DNA from: Escarpia spicata
Lineage: Eukaryota; Annelida; Polychaeta; Sabellida; Siboglinidae
Direction of reading: 5' to 3'
Assembly: GCA_963995525.1 (NCBI GenBank)
Contig: OZ023206.1
Location: 23,791,777-23,855,776, forward strand
Length of the DNA: 64,000 nucleotides
Shown here piece by piece: positions 23,473 to 35,579 of the stretch (position 1 is the first letter of the stretch; the number at the start of each line of letters is the position of its first letter). A model generated the notes under the pieces. The model saw only the letters and a list, made by a program, of their open reading frames with translations. It ran no database searches and was not told the DNA's origin. Made by a program: the position numbers and the translations under genes.

Positions 23473-24545
23473 GGCTAGTTATTCTGTATGCACGGTGTAC
23501 TTCATAATAATTTATACTGAGTTCACCAACCTGCAATTGCTGTTATGGTGACAACGTCGAACGCAGCACACCCAACAAAAACTGTTCGTGCAACGTGCAG
23601 TCACGATGGTATGACTGGTATTGGCCTTGAAAGACGAACACCGGACGAACACTCTTCCTTACATAAAGCCCTTCGTCCCCATTAACACAGGTGCGGTGTA
23701 CCAGCTATATATGTAATCTATAATCGATTGTTATTCTTGTCCGTTCATGCATGTCGGCTGTGATGTAATCGTAGCATGGTATTTTGTTCAAAGCTTAGGG
23801 GACCGTTTCAGTCATATGAGCTCCTAACCCCGGTATTATACATTACCGGCTGAAAAGCATAAAACTGTTAGTGTACATAGTACACATACGTTGAATGACA
23901 ATGTAAAAATGTAAATACAAAACAAGACATGGTATGGGTGAAACCATAGAATATTTAATCCGAGAACATTTCGCGTTTTCAATAAGCAATACATTAAAGG
24001 CAGATTAAATGTCTCCCTACTTCTAAGCTACTATCTAAGCTAAACATAATAAAACCTCAAGATGCGCCCCCACAATAGCAGGGTGGGTGGGCTGGAAACG
24101 CAGGCAGCGCGTGATACCCCCGCGGCTGCCAGATCTGGACCTCGTGAGTGAGGGTTTACTGTTTAAAATTGATTTCATTCCTTAAAAGGACGTAGTATGT
24201 TTTTAGTTTTCCAAGTAGTAATAAACATAATGTTCGTAAGATTATACTAGCTATGTTGAATTATACTGTAAGTAAGCCCGTACAAACTGTTACAATTTTA
24301 AGGCACGACCACGTAAGGGAGCTTGTTCAACTAGTAAACAAAACATCCAGTTTCAAAACAAGCTTTATTGGCAATACGGCCGAGTCGGGCTGAGTTAACT
24401 GTTATACCCTTTGATGTCCAACGATGCTCACTTTCCCACGGTACACACAGCAGGTTTCCAGTTAGAAATCACTATGCCCGCTAATTCTGGATAGTCGAAC
24501 AGACTATGGCCCTTTAACAGCGATCTTGCATACTGCCAACTGCCT
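23466..24545 (+). repeat. Non-coding duplicated segment, copy 2, with a 336-bp insertion
   Basis: This is homologous to 22616-23300. Alignment breaks at about 23848 (after ccccggtattatacatt) and resumes at about 24184 (cttaaaaggacgtagtatg). The extra piece of about 336 bp is present only in this copy. It has a GC-rich end (ctgccagatctggacctcgtg) and no recognised family. Confidence 0.78.
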
Positions 24546-25089
24546 ACACCTGGTCGCTCCACTGGGACTCTTTTGTTGATGCGTTACGGAAATGTTGTCC
24601 TGGGTAATATGGCCGCGGCATTTTGCATTTAAAAAAAGATTCATCCTACGAGACGACGTCAGCGCATGCGCATTATTTGTAATTCGCCGTAACCCAACAT
24701 GTCTATGCTATTCTTCAGTGAGTTCTGCTGCGGTCGCCGTAACCCGCCTGGGGTTATTTAAAGTAAAATATTGCGCAATTAAATTAGCTCAGCTAAATTT
24801 GCCCAAAAAGGCTCAAATAAGTTTGCTTAGGACATCTTATAACTGGGCTAGTCCAGGACAGCACAGGAACTTACTTTGTAGTTTTATATAGAAGTGTTAA
24901 CGGCCACGTTAACACCTCAGCTAGGAATGTGTATCTTACTACTGTGATTAGGTTCTATGCACACTGAGAATATATTTATATGAAATTTTAAAGAAACTGT
25001 TAAGAAACATAGGGACAACAGTACACAATACAGTTATAAACACTTTACTGAATGTTTAAACAAAGAAATAATAGCAGTAATGTAAAACA
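24546..25089. other. Spacer before the satellite, no feature recognised
   Basis: No coding or repeat structure can be supported. Confidence 0.5.
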
Positions 25090-27026
25090 ACTGAGCAGTT
25101 ACAGTACACGCGCAGTTCTTGGACACATGAAGACATGGTGGAAACAACAGAGCAGTTACAGTTCACGCGCAGTTCTTGGACACATCAAGACATGGTGGAA
25201 ACAACAGAGCAGTTACAGTTCACGCGCAGTTCTTGGACACATCAAGACATGGTGGAAACAACAGAGCAGTTACAGTTCACGCGCAGTTCTTGGACACATC
25301 AAGACATGGTGTAAACAACAGAGCAGTTACATTACACGCGCAGTTCTTGGACACATCAAGACATGGTGGAAACAACAGAGCAGTTACAGTTCACGCGCAG
25401 TTCTTGGACACATCAAGACATGGTGGAAACAACAGAGCAGTTACAGTACTCGCGCAGTTCTTGGACACATCAAGACATGGTGGAAACAACAGAGCAGTTA
25501 CAGTTCACGCGCAGTTCTTGGACACATCAAGACATGGTGGAAACAACAGAGCAGTTACAGTTCACGCGCAGTTCTTGGACACATCAAGACATGGTGGAAA
25601 CAACAGAGCAGTTACAGTACACGCGCAGTTCTTGGACACATCAAGACATGGTGGAAACAACAGAGCAGTTACAGTTCACGCGCAGTTCTTGGACACATCA
25701 AGACATGGTGTAAACAACAGAGCAGTTACAGTACACGCGCAGTTCTTGGACACATCAAGACATGGTGGAAACAACAGAGCAGTTACAGTTCACGCGCAGT
25801 TCTTGGACACATCAAGACATGGTGGAAACAACAGAGCAGTTACAGTTCACGCGCAGTTCTTGGACACATCAAGACATGGTGTAAACAACAGAGCAGTTAC
25901 AGTACACGCGCAGTTCTTGGACACATCAAGACATGGTGGAAACAACAGAGCAGTTACAGCACACGCACAGTTCTTGGACACATCAAGACATGGTGGAAAC
26001 AACAGAGCAGTTACAGTTCACGCGCAGTTCTTGGACACATCAAGACATGGTGGAAACAACAGAGCAGTTACAGTTCACGCGCAGTTCTTGGACACATCAA
26101 GACATGGTGGAAACAACAGAGCAGTTACAGTTCACGCGCAGTTCTTGGACACATCAAGACATGGTGGAAACAACAGAGCAGTTACAGTACACGCGCAGTT
26201 CTTGGACACATCAAGACATGGTGGAAACAACAGATCAGTTACAGTTCACGCTCAGTTCTTGGACACATCAAGACATGGTGGAAACAACAGAGCAGTTACA
26301 GTACACGCGCAGTTCTTGGACACATCAAGACATGGTGGAAACAACAGAGCAGTTACAGTACACGCGCAGTTCTTGGACACATCAAGACATGGTGGAAACA
26401 ACAGAGCAGTTACAGTACACGCGCAGTTCTTGGACACATCAAGACATGGTGTAAACAACAGAGCCGTTATAGTTCACGCGCAGTTCTTGGACACATCAAG
26501 ACATGGTGGAAACAACAGAGCAGTTACAGTACACGCGCAGTTCTTGGACACATCAAGACATGGTGGAAACAACAGAGCAGTTACAGTACACGCGCAGTTC
26601 TTGGACACATCAAGACATGGTGGAAACAACAGAGCAGTTACAGTACACGCGCAGTTCTTGGACACATCAAGACATGGTGGAAACAACAGAGCGGTTACGG
26701 TCACGCGCAGTTCTTGGACACATGAAGACATGGTGGAAACAACAGAGCAGTTACAGTACACGCGCAGTTCTTGGAAAAATCAAGACATGGTGGAAACAAC
26801 AGAGCAGTTACAGTACACGCGCAGTTCTTGGACACATCAAGACATGGTGGAAACAACAGAGCAGTTACAGTACACGCGCAGTTCTTGGACACATCAAGTC
26901 ATGGTGGAAACAACAGAGCGGTTACGGTACACGCGCAGTTCTTGGACACATCAAGACATGGTGGAAACAACAGAGCAGTTACAGTTCACGCGCAGTTCTT
27001 GGACACATCAAGACATGGTGGAAACA
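25090..27026 (+). repeat. Satellite array, 34 units of 57 bp
   Basis: The unit begins ACAGAGCAGTTACAG, continues (A/T)(A/T)CACGCGCAGTTCTTG and ends CAAGACATGGTGGAAACA. The array is 1937 bp: 34 x 57 minus one base, which is missing in the unit at about 26700. Units differ at few sites: tacacg versus ttcacg, and ggtggaaac versus ggtgtaaac at 25311, 25710, 25881 and 26451 (spaced exactly 7, 3 and 10 units). Because 57 is divisible by three and the consensus lacks stops, long frames exist in several phases on both strands (19-residue repeats such as SSYSSRAVLGHIKTWWKQQ). That is a property of the unit. There is no codon bias, splice context or preferred frame to indicate a protein. Confidence 0.97.
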
Positions 27027-29090
27027 ACAGCATTATTTAAAAACATCTTTGAAGTGAATTTAATTTTTTTAGATCATCATACAAACATAGTAAAAGAAAC
27101 GGTTTGTACATATTTTGCAGTTTGGATGATCCAGGGAGGCCTGCACTAAGACCTGAGAGATCGCTATTGTACAGGCCTCCCTATGAATACATAATGATTG
27201 TTGTATAGTAGTCATAGTTAATGCAACCATGAGTTTTAAGCAAATGTGCATTTACAAACAACACATGTATGCTACGTATACTAACATGACATGTACATGT
27301 TTAGTCCTTTTGTCTTGATTGAATCCACTCTTTGTTGTCACATAGCCATTTTCCCCACAATTTGTAGAACGCGATTTAAAAGAATAAACAGTTACAAAAA
27401 CTTATGTGTGCATTAAAAAACAAAATATGAAAGGGGTCAGAATTGGACACTCTGAACAAAGTAAATTTGTTTTGATGACTGTTATATATGTGTGTTTTAA
27501 ATTAAGTACTTTAAGCAAATGTTTTTGAAAGACACCATTATGTGTGCTTATAATACGGACGAAAGCTGCTACCACCTGGTGGATAGCACAGTCTGAAGCT
27601 ATACCGCCCTGCTACCTGGCGACTAAGTCTGAAATAAAAGATGCTGTGAAACCACAATGCATATATGAATATATATATCCCGTTGAATTAATGAATGATT
27701 GCATGCGTTAGCGAGCCTGTCATTGAATGAGATATATATAAATACATCAAACATAACTGTGATTGTTGTAAATACAATGCACTGTGCGAAAGAATTGTTG
27801 TTTTCTACATGCCACTACCTCTAACTTCAAGGCACGGACACACGCACACGCTCACAGAAACATATATGGTTTTGTGCGTATGCACACTCAACTAACCAGT
27901 CTAAATGAGGTAAGAGAATGCTTCACGTATTAATAACTGAATGTTTCCAAGAGAAGTTGAGATAGTGTTTAGTTGAACAGGACTACCAGAATGTGAAGTG
28001 TAAAACGCTCCGAGACAGACATAAGGGCTGGTTTTGCGCTCTATAAGAACTTGCCTTTTAACTAATGCGTGGATGAATGCTCTCAAGAGAAATCCATGTG
28101 TTGTTACAAATAACAGTGAATGGAATATTATGCGCAACGGACCAGATATTGCGATGTATAACAGGCATACCCTTTCATTGTTTGGCGAGCAGGCTGTCCC
28201 ACAGGGGCGGTTTGTCATTGAAAGTATATTTAAGAAAATACTAGAAAGGGTGCCCTGAAAAATTCCTGCTTCACCTCCCTGGTCAGCACACAACAGCGGA
28301 CGGAGGTCTTCATAAACTTCATTGATATACTAAGGGTGACACAGAATCATTGTGTGCAACCATGCAGCTGATTGTCTGTAATTGCTTCCATTGTTACGCG
28401 TCTGCTCATCGAAAAAATGGTAATCAATCAGTAACTGTATTGATGATAAAATACGCAGCATTTATGCAATGTCGCCAAATGCGTCAATTGGTGGGGCTTA
28501 TCCGTAAAACACGGTATTTGCCACAGAGGTTCTAACGACACATGGGGAGATAAGGCTATTTCTTTCTAGCCTCCTAGTCAACATTGGCGGATGTAAACGT
28601 GTTAAACTCCGCGCAATTTTGTGTTGATATAAGATTGTTTGTGAAATCAGCGCAGACGTAATTTGTCATAGCGCCGCATAGATCGAATGTTCTAAAACGT
28701 GTGAGTGTCCGTGCTATTCCTCACACAACATCCGTCGTTTGTGTTGATCTTAGACGTTATGGCAGCGAGTTTCATGGTATACTCGTTGCTTTGGAGCGCT
28801 GCCTCTAATACCGCCAATGGTAGCGTCATGCCTGGCCTACGTCTGAACGGTCCCTGCGCCGTCACGGATGGCCGACTTGTTGAAAGGCCCATAAACAGAC
28901 TGCGCTGTGACGCCGGCCCCTGGCGGTCCCTCACAATAGCAACGGTTAGTTATTGCTTGATCTTTTCTCAAGCTGGGTGTTCAGTGACGTCTTGCCGCGG
29001 TTAGTGCAAACTCAAACTGTTAGGTCTTCTTATAGAAACAACATTCTATAGTCAGTTGCAGAAACAATAAAATCTGTCAGTGTGCATGTA
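27027..29090. other. Intergenic; one short perfect inverted repeat
   Basis: I find no gene here. A 10-bp perfect inverted repeat (GGGAGGCCTG at 27134-27143, CAGGCCTCCC at 27172-27181) encloses 28 bases. A 130-codon minus-strand frame (27901-28293) and a 99-codon plus frame (28705-29001) have no recognisable motifs and no supported splice sites. Confidence 0.5.
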
Positions 29091-29093
29091 CGC

Positions 29094-29095
<2 letters not shown>

Positions 29096-29127
<32 letters not shown>

Positions 29128-29180
29128 AATACGACGACGATAACAAAGACAACAACAACAATAATAAATAATAATAATAC
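29096..29180. repeat. (CAA)n then (AAT)n microsatellite
   Basis: Simple trinucleotide repeat with a few GAC/GAT interruptions, just left of the DIRS-like element. Confidence 0.9.
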
Positions 29181-29239
29181 AGATATTTTAGTGCCATGAT
29201 TGACATAAAAACACGTCAATTAAGAATGGGTCTTGCTAT

Positions 29240-29862
29240 TAAAACATGCAGTCACACCAAACATACCACGAACTTACCATAATAAATAAATAAATATTGT
29301 TAAACAATAAATGCATGCAGGAACAGTTGCCATGATTGTAATTCAGCACGTGCTTCGTGATTGACTGTCTCACAGTGATGGGGACAATGTATTCGAAAGT
29401 TACGAGCAGTCCGAGCAGTAATTGTAATTCACGTAAAGTAACTTTGCGTATCTTAACCATCGAATCGAATAATGACATAGCTTTCGTAATTTTCTCATTA
29501 GGCAACCGAAGTTTCATCTTATCAGTATCAACTTCGATGCCAGACACGATTTGAAAAGTAAATGGCAGACAATGTTTGCCCTTGTTTAAAGGAATTTCCC
29601 ACGTGCTGTGATAAAAGTTCAAAGGACAGTAGTGAATCCATGCAGATTGAGGTACACGTTGGGCCAACGAAAATGTAGTCATACAGGAGATGGGTCACAT
29701 CAACTATCCCAAAACGTTCTTGCAAAATCCATTGGATGGCACCGCTGAATTTTTCAAAAGTCTGGCAACTGACTGAAGAACCGATAGGAAGAACTTTGTC
29801 ATAGTAATACTTGTCGTCCGACATAATCCCCAATAAAGGGTTATCTTGCGGTTTTATGGGAG
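29240..29862 (-). mobile_element. DIRS/Ngaro-like retroelement, RT fragment
   Basis: From 29833 down: MSDDKYYYDKVLPIGSSVSC, QTFEKFSGAIQWILQERFGI and DVTHLLYDYIFVGPT, then SFELLSQHVGNSFKQGQTL. In another frame follow GIEVDTDKMKLRLPNEKI and VKIRKVTLRELQLLLGLLV. This is the RT of tyrosine-recombinase retroelements, with the shared order of these blocks. The catalytic 'LDD-F-FVG' reads LYDYIFVG, so one aspartate is lost. The RNase H and recombinase that should follow are absent on the left side. Confidence 0.8.
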
Positions 29863-31138
29863 TGATCCGAAAAGCGTCCTGAATACCAGCTTTAGCAATG
29901 AGACTGCGTGGGCCAAAAAAATTACCAATTCCACAACCGAAAATCCGTCTATCAGGAAACCTGCTGCCTCCGTGTCACAGACGGACAGGTAGTGTGACAG
30001 CACCTTACTGTTTATGGGTGTTGGGACCTTGGGCGGGTCGTTGTCGACCGCCACGCCAGGGGACGAACTGTTGTGTACCCGACTACCCGTGTATGTATAA
30101 CGGGTCCCACAGCGATTTAAAAGGTGTTTGCCGGAACATCTGACAAATGTATGCTTGTATGGGCAAGCTGTTTTGTTGCTTACGCCGGAATGCTCAAACC
30201 GAACGCACTGGCCTGACTTTAAGTGACGCATTTTCGGATGGGGACGACCTCCGGTGCGTTGCGCAGTCCGAAACAAATTAACATTGGATGGCGCGTTCTT
30301 TTTTAAACATTGAAATCTCAAATCCCAATGGATGTGCTCGAAACTATGGGATTGGATATGCATGTCACGTCGGAAATGTCCAAGACAACCCCCCTAAATT
30401 CAGGGCCATGTCAAATATATCGGACATGTGCTTAAACAAGCCAGGTGCTTGCTGTGGGAACCGCTCTGCCAGTACAGTGGCGTACACACAAAAAGCAGAC
30501 GACAACTGAGCGATGGTGGTGATAGGTTTGACATTGGGAGTCTTGACCGCAGACAAGTGGGATTCGCGTTGGCCGGGTACCACCTGCAACGATACCTGTT
30601 GTTGCTACTAGTCGGTTGATCCATCATCCAGCAGTATGTGAGACAAATTTACGTATTTGCCAGCGTGCATATTGCGGCGTAATTGGGGAGACATGTGGCC
30701 ACCTAGTGGTCTGTTGATGATACTGTAACCGGGCAGTTCAGTCGGAAACTCACCCCACCCCCAGCAAGCCACTAAGTATTTGCTCAGCGTCACCGATTCA
30801 TCGGAGGTGGTATCGGAATCTGGTGGCATGGTGAGAGAACCGGTATCCGGAACAGAGGAAGACGGGAAGGGATGGTTGGCTGCCTGTTCACCAACAGGCG
30901 GCGGCACCGGCAGCAGACGCCCTGATTGCTCCAGTCGTGAGAGCACGGCTGCAGCAATAGCGTCTGGTGTCATCCCGGAAGCCACCTCCTGCCGGGTGAC
31001 AGTACCGGTGGCCGAAGCAGATCGACGTCTCCCACGTGCAGGTGTCCTAGCATCAGTGGTCGAGCGTGCAGTACGACGCTTTGCCTTGGCAATACCACTT
31101 CTGGGTGTCTGCGATGTAGCCCGCTCCCTTGGTGCCAT
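29855..31138 (-). pseudogene. DIRS/Ngaro-like element gag-type ORF, broken
   Basis: The start is at 31138 (MAPRERATSQTPRSGIAKAK). A basic Arg/Ala-rich head is followed by GMTPDAIAAAVLSRLEQSGR, a Pro/Ser-rich spacer and NRPLGGHMSPQLRRNMHAGK with YVNLSHILLDDGSTD (30610-30700). A stop interrupts, then FCVYATVLAERFPQQAPGLF and HMSDIFDMALNLGGLSW (30370-30520). After further breaks come RPHPKMRHLKSGQCVRFEHS, CPYKHTFVRCSGKHLLNRC (a CCHC-like knuckle near 30100-30170), and NSKVLSHYLSVCDTEAAGFL, which leads into the RT. Several stops make it non-functional. Confidence 0.78.
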
Positions 31139-31369
31139 CTTCAACAGGGTGTGAGAACAACAGCATAGCCCCATTAACGATAATACGGTCAGGAGCGAAA
31201 TGCGATAATGCAATTGTGTGTAGCAAATCCACCAAGACTGGTCTCGCTGTGTGATGTAACTGACGTATACAAATAATGCAGTCAAGCTATTAGACAACAA
31301 GAAGCACAGCTTAGAGTCACAACTGAATAACCGCTAGGTAAGGTATATAATCGCGACCAAAACATTAGT

Positions 31370-31960
31370 CATTATGTTGTGTGTTAAACGCGTGAAGCCC
31401 GACATATAGGTGACTGGAAGTGAACTGACAGTCCCGTTGATCAACCATGTGAACAAGGCACATTTTAGTGAGGAGCCAACAACTAACAGTGTAAACCTGG
31501 TACCCTAAGGCACCAGGGCAAATTGGAATAGCGCAGAAAAGTATAACCTGGCAGATTCCCACGGATAAACAGGCTGATATAAATAATCAGGTAAAGCCAT
31601 AATAACCGACTAATAAGTGTTTTCCTGGCAGATCAATAACCACAGCAGAATGTAATTCACACTGGTAACAGGTGCAAACTTGGCGGAGCAGAGTGAAGCC
31701 GACTGATAAACGTAACCTGGCTCGTAGTGACCAGGGACAAATGTAATACACACTGTTAACAGGTACAAACCTGGCGAAGCGGTGAAAAGCCGACTGATAA
31801 CTGTAACTTGGCACATAGTGGCCACACTGTTAACAGGTACCGACTACAAACCAGTCGTTGAGCAGTGAGCGGCCGGCAGATCAGTGTAACATGGCAAAAC
31901 AGTGACCCGGGCCGAAGGTAAAAAAAACTGGGTTGTGACACACGGGATGTACAACAGTGT
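31370..31960. repeat. Diverged tandem repeats at the 5' side of the DIRS-like element
   Basis: Related blocks of roughly 85-115 bp recur: (a)agccgactgataa near 31690 and 31788, with a weaker copy near 31600; aacaggt(a/g)caaac(c/t)tggcg near 31668 and 31757; and cacactgttaacaggtac near 31748 and 31825. This non-coding tandem block precedes gag in the element's orientation. Confidence 0.65.
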
Positions 31961-32101
31961 TTTGAGAGCGGGATCGTATTACATCGGGGATAGTGTCAGA
32001 GGGATGGGGTGACAGAATGAGTTGTATCGAACGACGGGAAGGAGGGGCAGCAACGTAAACAAATAAGCACGCAGGACGAGACGTTGTGTGCCTCGCTTAG
32101 C

Positions 32102-32700
32102 CTACCATCTGGCTAAAAATACCACTCCTCGACGAATTGAGCAAAAATAAAGGCGTTCGTCCTTTGTGTTTAAATGAGTCCCGTCGCTGCTCAACGGGGA
32201 ATACGGGTCAATGAATATCCAACATTGCTTCCAAAAATGTATCAGTGGGAAGAATGCTATCAACCGACGTAATTCGCTGTTGACGTCATCGACTAACCGA
32301 TTATAATCGAGGCGCAACGGATGTCGATCTGAGCCTCCCGTCCTCGAATATTGTACTCTATATAACAACTGACAGTTTACCACCATGAGCTACGCCACCT
32401 ATAGATCAATGGAATCCCTGGCAACTTGCAAAATGTCTCTTGCCAAGAGAGTAGGTTCGCACGTGGTGCAATTCAAATCGTTTTTTTCCGCCAATTTGCA
32501 AAAGGAGGCAGTCAAAGGAATGACAAAAAAACGGTCGCTGATGACCGCTTGTGCGAAAGGCAAGCGGGCCCCAGATAGACCTCGTACATCCAAAACTACC
32601 GACAGTGGATCAAGTCCCGCATTCCTGACGCCGTGTGTATGGCAGTACAGCAGGAATTTATGGACAAACTATGTCCAAGGAATAATACCCGCTTGGGACG
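32102..32700 (-). pseudogene. SGNH/GDSL hydrolase-like domain of a retroelement, broken
   Basis: Down from about 32690: RVLFLGHSL (the GHS form of catalytic block I), LDVRGLSGARLP, CEPTLLARDILQVARDSIDL, a stop, then VVNCQLLYRVQY. It continues YNRLVDDVNSELRRLIAFFP, LIHFWKQCWIF, LSSDGTHLNTKDERLYFCSI and RRGVVFLARW. The DGTHL motif supplies the catalytic Asp-His pair. Such SGNH hydrolase domains accompany some tyrosine-recombinase retroelements and LINEs. Because it lies upstream of gag in the same orientation, it may be the tail of a second copy placed head to tail. Two in-frame stops and a frame change break it. The plus-strand frame at 32385-32816 is its antisense shadow. Confidence 0.65.
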
Positions 32701-32819
32701 AATTAAACTATGTTCGGCCATTCGTCGACAGAGAGACCAGCACAATGACGCTTCAACAAAGATCATCAAAGAGAATAAATTATCAAACAATCGCCTCAGC
32801 TTTTAAATCACCGTGAAGT

Positions 32820-34020
32820 TTACACTATATAAAACCGAACATAGAAATAAACACAACGTCAAAGTGAAGATGTGAAGCGTGCAAAGCAAAGCGTAAAACA
32901 GTATTATAGCACACTACATGAACAGAACTGAAAAAGAAGATTGACAAAAATAACGAAGAAATCCACATATGCTACGAGTGAGAATGGCGATGCGACGGTC
33001 CTCTCACGTGATCGTGTGGTGTCGGACCGTTAAGGGGTTGTCTCATATCTTTGCTGCCAGCCGTGCATGGAGTACTGCCATTAAATTATTCCCTAGCAAA
33101 GACATAGACGCATATCTGTCTGTTTACAGAAGTTTGTACTTGTGAACGGCAGTTGGGTGCAGTACGTCTACTCGTTCTAGGGGTGAACATGGAGATTTAT
33201 GGGATAAAGATGTCATAACCGTAGTCATCGTCAGCCTGATGTCATCTTCGTATTCACCATATTAGTCGTTATCGTCATCGGCATAACTACCATCATCATC
33301 ATTATCACTAATACGACCCTTTAATTTCTTCATCTTCCTCCTTCTATATACCGTTTTCTTAATAATATATCATTCTCATCATCAACGTTTTGACATTCAT
33401 CATCGTCATCATCGTTTCAAACAATCAAACGTAAATCTTTTCAAATAGTCAGTCAAAGAATCTACGCAAGCGCAAGCAATATATATCTGACAACTAAAAC
33501 ATGACGTCTTCCTGCTTATAAAGCAAATACAATGTTTTGACTGGCGGGGCAGATCTTTGAAGTGGCACAAGCGAATCCTACCCACCCCGGTAGTTTGAAA
33601 AGCGAACATGCTTCTGATATATATTTATATCTAAAACATAAAGTCTTTTTGGTTATAAAGTGTAAATAACAAATGTTCTTGAAAATACAAAACAGTACAC
33701 CAGTTAAACAGGTTCAACAGAAACACAAACAATGCAGGTTCTCATACAACTACTAGATGTATTTTGAAGTTGTGTAAGGTAGAACACGATAGCATCATAA
33801 TTAGATCTGCCTACTCGCATACAAACGGCTATCGCATGAAAAATCAGTAAAACATTTCAGCAATGGTGTGTTTTTACCTATTGAAATTTGCATGAATCGA
33901 TTAGTACCGTTGTGACGTGTACAGAATATGGGCCGCGACTAATAACTTTGCCCTTCTGACTTACTTAGACTTGTGGTTCACGCGTCTACAGACGCATGAC
34001 GCAATCAAAGCATTTCAACC
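32820..34020. other. Intergenic; degenerate (ATC)n tract
   Basis: ATC/TCA-rich simple sequence spans about 33228-33415. Nothing else is recognised. Confidence 0.5.
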
Positions 34021-34959
34021 AGATCTGTAATTTACTGGCATTCTGACGTTCGCTCCATCTTGTGTTGACCAGGGGCCGGTTTCAAGAAGCGTACTTAAAG
34101 TTACGCAATTCCTTAGCGTCACGTGTTTAGCGTAACTCCTATGTTCGCTTATATTTATAAAATCGCGTAATTTACTCAGACAATCATCTTAGCGTTAAAC
34201 ACGTTCTTAGCCGCTTTATGAAGCCGGCCCCGGCTGTGTACGGACTATGACATTGACCCCCAAAAGAGGACTCTGCTCCCACCGCAGACAGGAAACGAAC
34301 GGTCTTTCCCGTAGACCAGATAGGAAAATGGCTGCATTTGTTTATGACATACAGCCATTAGATCAGAACATTTCCCAGAGGAGGGTAGCCAGTTGATGAC
34401 ATAATGTTCTAGTTAGACTTCCTGTTTGGAGAAAAACAACGAAGACAAATGCAGTGTAGTTTTTAGAAATGATTTTTTAAATTCACATGCTATGACATAA
34501 GTGCATTGCAGTAGGCAGATTTTCATGTGTGATTGCAGAAGGTGTTGACTGTAAAATGGTGGAATTCTTGATGATTTGAATAAGCAGAAGGACATTTGGC
34601 AGCAATTTACCTGTGTGATCTGTTTGCGGAGTAATGTTTGCAGGCATTTGTAAATATTGATGGGTGTCATACATACAGGCATTTTACGAGAGCTAGAAGT
34701 ATGCAATTGTTTTAATCTTTCAGCATGTCAATGAGATGATGATAACAGCAGGTGAGAAGTTTAAGACATTTTGTAGATCACGTTTTCTTATAATCAGACA
34801 AAACGGTAACATGGTCGCCAATGGGAAAACCAACTGTATATTGACCCCATATACGGATCATATCCTGACTATGCACGCCCGAACGGGTGCTCGTGTGTGG
34901 GTTGACTATGACTACCGTTTCTGAGTCAGGAAGGAGAGGACGGGTGCTCCTTGGAATGT

Positions 34960-35578
34960 TTTCAGCTACCCCATCTACTCCAGGGTTAAGGCAAGCTGTA
35001 AAGCAAAAAACTCAACAACAACATCCCAGCCCTTTCGTGACTATGGTACCAGAAAAGACCGCGTCCGTCCCACTCGTTTCTGCTACTACTTCAACACGGG
35101 ACAATGCAAAAAGCGTGACTGTCAGTACTCACATGCATGCTGTTTCTGCAGAAAACAAGGCCACAGCCGGTGGTCTGCAGGGCAAGGACTGCTAGCAACA
35201 AAACCCACCACATTGCCGTCACTAAAACAGCTTGAATTGTTCACAGGGACTGACAGCAACGCAGCAATCCAGGCACCATCGACAACAACAGCGAAGCATG
35301 TATTACCGACGCCGGTAAAACCTAAGATTTTGTCTGTACTGTTGCAGGCGTATGACAATAAACCAAGTTTAGTTTCAGGTTTCAACGAGGGTTTCCGCAT
35401 TCCTTTCAGTGTCCAAACCGATCAACCTAAGCATGATTATGAGAATCACAGGTCGGTCAGGGATAACCTTGATATAGTGGGTCAGAAACTGAAGAAAGAG
35501 AAAGATAAACATATAATTGCGGGACCCTTTTCATGTGACCCTTTCCCAAACATGGTATACTTGCATATGGACCTGTAG
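34960..35578 (+). pseudogene. Gag tail and RT N-terminus of the tyrosine-recombinase element
   Basis: A Cys/His knuckle-like stretch lies near 35080-35150 (around RFCYYFNTGQCKKRDCQYSH in a shifted frame). The 35213-35575 frame reads LLQAYDNKPSLVSGFNEGFR, IPFSVQTDQPKH and VGQKLKKEKDKHIIAGPFSC, then DPFPNMVYLHMDL and a stop. The 'GFxxGFR' and 'IAGPF' stretches are the usual entry into RT in DIRS/Ngaro proteins. The RT body is not found after it. Confidence 0.72.
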
Positions 35579-35579
35579 T

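Noticed and set aside
25052..27149. Two very long plus-strand frames (557 and 657 codons) as a repetitive protein gene
   Set aside because: Both lie on the 57-bp satellite, overlap in different phases with equal quality, have antisense equivalents, and have no splice or promoter context. They follow from a stop-free unit whose length is divisible by three.
27901..28293. 130-codon minus-strand ORF
   Set aside because: Some hydrophobic stretches but no recognisable domain, no splice signal and no relative that I can name. Kept only as an unexplained frame.
32385..32816. 143-codon plus-strand ORF
   Set aside because: It is antisense to the SGNH hydrolase-like remnant, whose motifs (GHS, RGLSGAR, DGTHL) lie on the minus strand.
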